Below are positions 63,605-64,000 of a stretch of 64,000 nt of DNA, one piece after another. Both the position numbers and the translations under genes were made by a program. Origin of the DNA: Hallella seregens ATCC 51272 (GTDB lineage: Bacteria; Bacteroidota; Bacteroidia; Bacteroidales; Bacteroidaceae). The DNA lies in assembly GCF_000518545.1 (NCBI RefSeq), contig NZ_KI912451.1:96381-160380 (forward strand). The letters are read 5' to 3'. The notes beneath the pieces were generated by a model. The model was given only the letters and a program-made list of their open reading frames with translations. It made no database searches and was not told where the DNA came from. Position 1 is the first letter of the stretch. Each line of letters starts with the position of its first letter.

Positions 63605-64000
63605 TTAGAATGTGAAGTGGAGCCCGCACATGAAGCTGCGTGCACTGGGGAAGGAGCAGAAGTTATAGCCCGGGGTGAACGTTCCGCCGGCATAGTCCAC
63701 ATTGTAGCCATGGTAGCCGGTGAAGGTGTAGAGGTTCTGGGCCGACACGTAGGCGCGCACGCCGGAGACGATGCCGCCGAACCACTTGTCCGGGAAGTTG
63801 TAGCCTAGTTCGATGTTGGCTATCTTCCAATAGGCGGCGTTCTGAATCTTGCGCGAGCTGAAGAGGTCGTTCCAGGCCAGTGTGGCGTTGTTGGTGGCAT
63901 AGGTGCGCGGCACATTCGACAGATAGGTCTGCCCGTCCTCCGACCAGCGGTTGGCATCCAGCACGGCCACGTCCTTGTTGCCCCAGCCGTAGCAGGAGTT
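63605..64000 (-). CDS. SusC/RagA-family transporter, C-terminal part (partial)
   Basis: Only the last 131 codons are in the window, and the gene continues past position 64000. The visible end NIELGYNFPDKWFGGIVSGV and VSAQNLYTFTGYHGYN is the typical SusC barrel terminus, closing with SARSFMCGLHFTF. It is the first of the three genes of the second glycan locus that are seen here. Its N-terminal plug cannot be assessed. Confidence 0.9.
   Translation of the reverse strand, partial: NSCYGWGNKDVAVLDANRWSEDGQTYLSNVPRTYATNNATLAWNDLFSSRKIQNAAYWKIANIELGYNFPDKWFGGIVSGVRAYVSAQNLYTFTGYHGYNVDYAGGTFTPGYNFCSFPSARSFMCGLHFTF

Noticed and set aside
1..64000. tRNA, rRNA or riboswitch genes
   Set aside because: I saw no cloverleaf-like or conserved RNA sequence in any intergenic region by eye. 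A covariance-model search would be needed to exclude small RNAs.

Overview
The window looks like a chromosomal piece of a GC-rich Bacteroidales bacterium, most likely Prevotellaceae. The reasons are the paired SusC/SusD outer-membrane genes, lipoproteins with SxC-type lipoboxes, fasciclin-like and PCMD lipoproteins, secreted proteins ending in a 'YNLxGQRV...G-YI..GRK' tail, and promoters of the Bacteroidota type (TTTG, about 19-24 nt, TAnnTTTG). The species cannot be named from this sequence. No tRNA, rRNA, insertion-sequence transposase, cas gene or sugar-sensing regulator was seen.

Layout. 1-4167 (minus strand): a tRNA-dihydrouridine synthase, DprA, a hotdog thioesterase and a DUF2851 protein. 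4709-33254 (plus strand): a large glycan-use locus. It starts with two very large secreted proteins, one carrying three carbohydrate-binding-like modules and one a GH51-GH43 arabinosidase fusion. It continues as a tight run of fasciclin lipoprotein, SusC, SusD, two fasciclin lipoproteins, SusC, SusD and a GH128-type glycosidase. 33928-37549 (minus): a three-gene surface operon (PCMD lipoprotein, outer-membrane barrel, calycin-like/PCMD protein). 37713-41483 (plus): dapB, signal peptidase I, a second signal-peptidase-like protein that lacks the catalytic residues, and a WbqC protein. 41594-43836 (minus): small membrane protein, M16 peptidase, nitroreductase. 44018-49807: PfkB sugar kinase, thiol-disulfide protein, DEAD-box helicase and RuvB. 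50361-54889: polysaccharide flippase, SpmA-SpmB-like membrane protein and a polyprenyl-phosphate sugar transferase. 55186-59815: a giant Ig-like secreted protein whose tail is out of frame, plus a small companion. 59937-64000 (minus): the 3' part of a second glycan locus (SusC end, SusD, surface lipoprotein).

The glycan locus reads as one machine. Secreted enzymes and binding proteins would cut and hold a polysaccharide (arabinose side chains by GH51/GH43, a beta-1,3-linked backbone by GH128), lipoproteins present the fragments, and two SusC/SusD pairs import them. The target is an inference.

The most unusual structure is not a gene. Three intergenic regions (33361-33801, 48340-48685, 49824-50233) hold copies of a composite repeat: tandem 43-45 bp units arranged head to head around a conserved core of about 65 bp, giving inverted repeats of 300-350 bp, with a 22 bp GC-rich tandem array on one side in two of the copies. 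A further stand-alone array of the same 22-mer follows the arabinosidase gene at 12637-12734.
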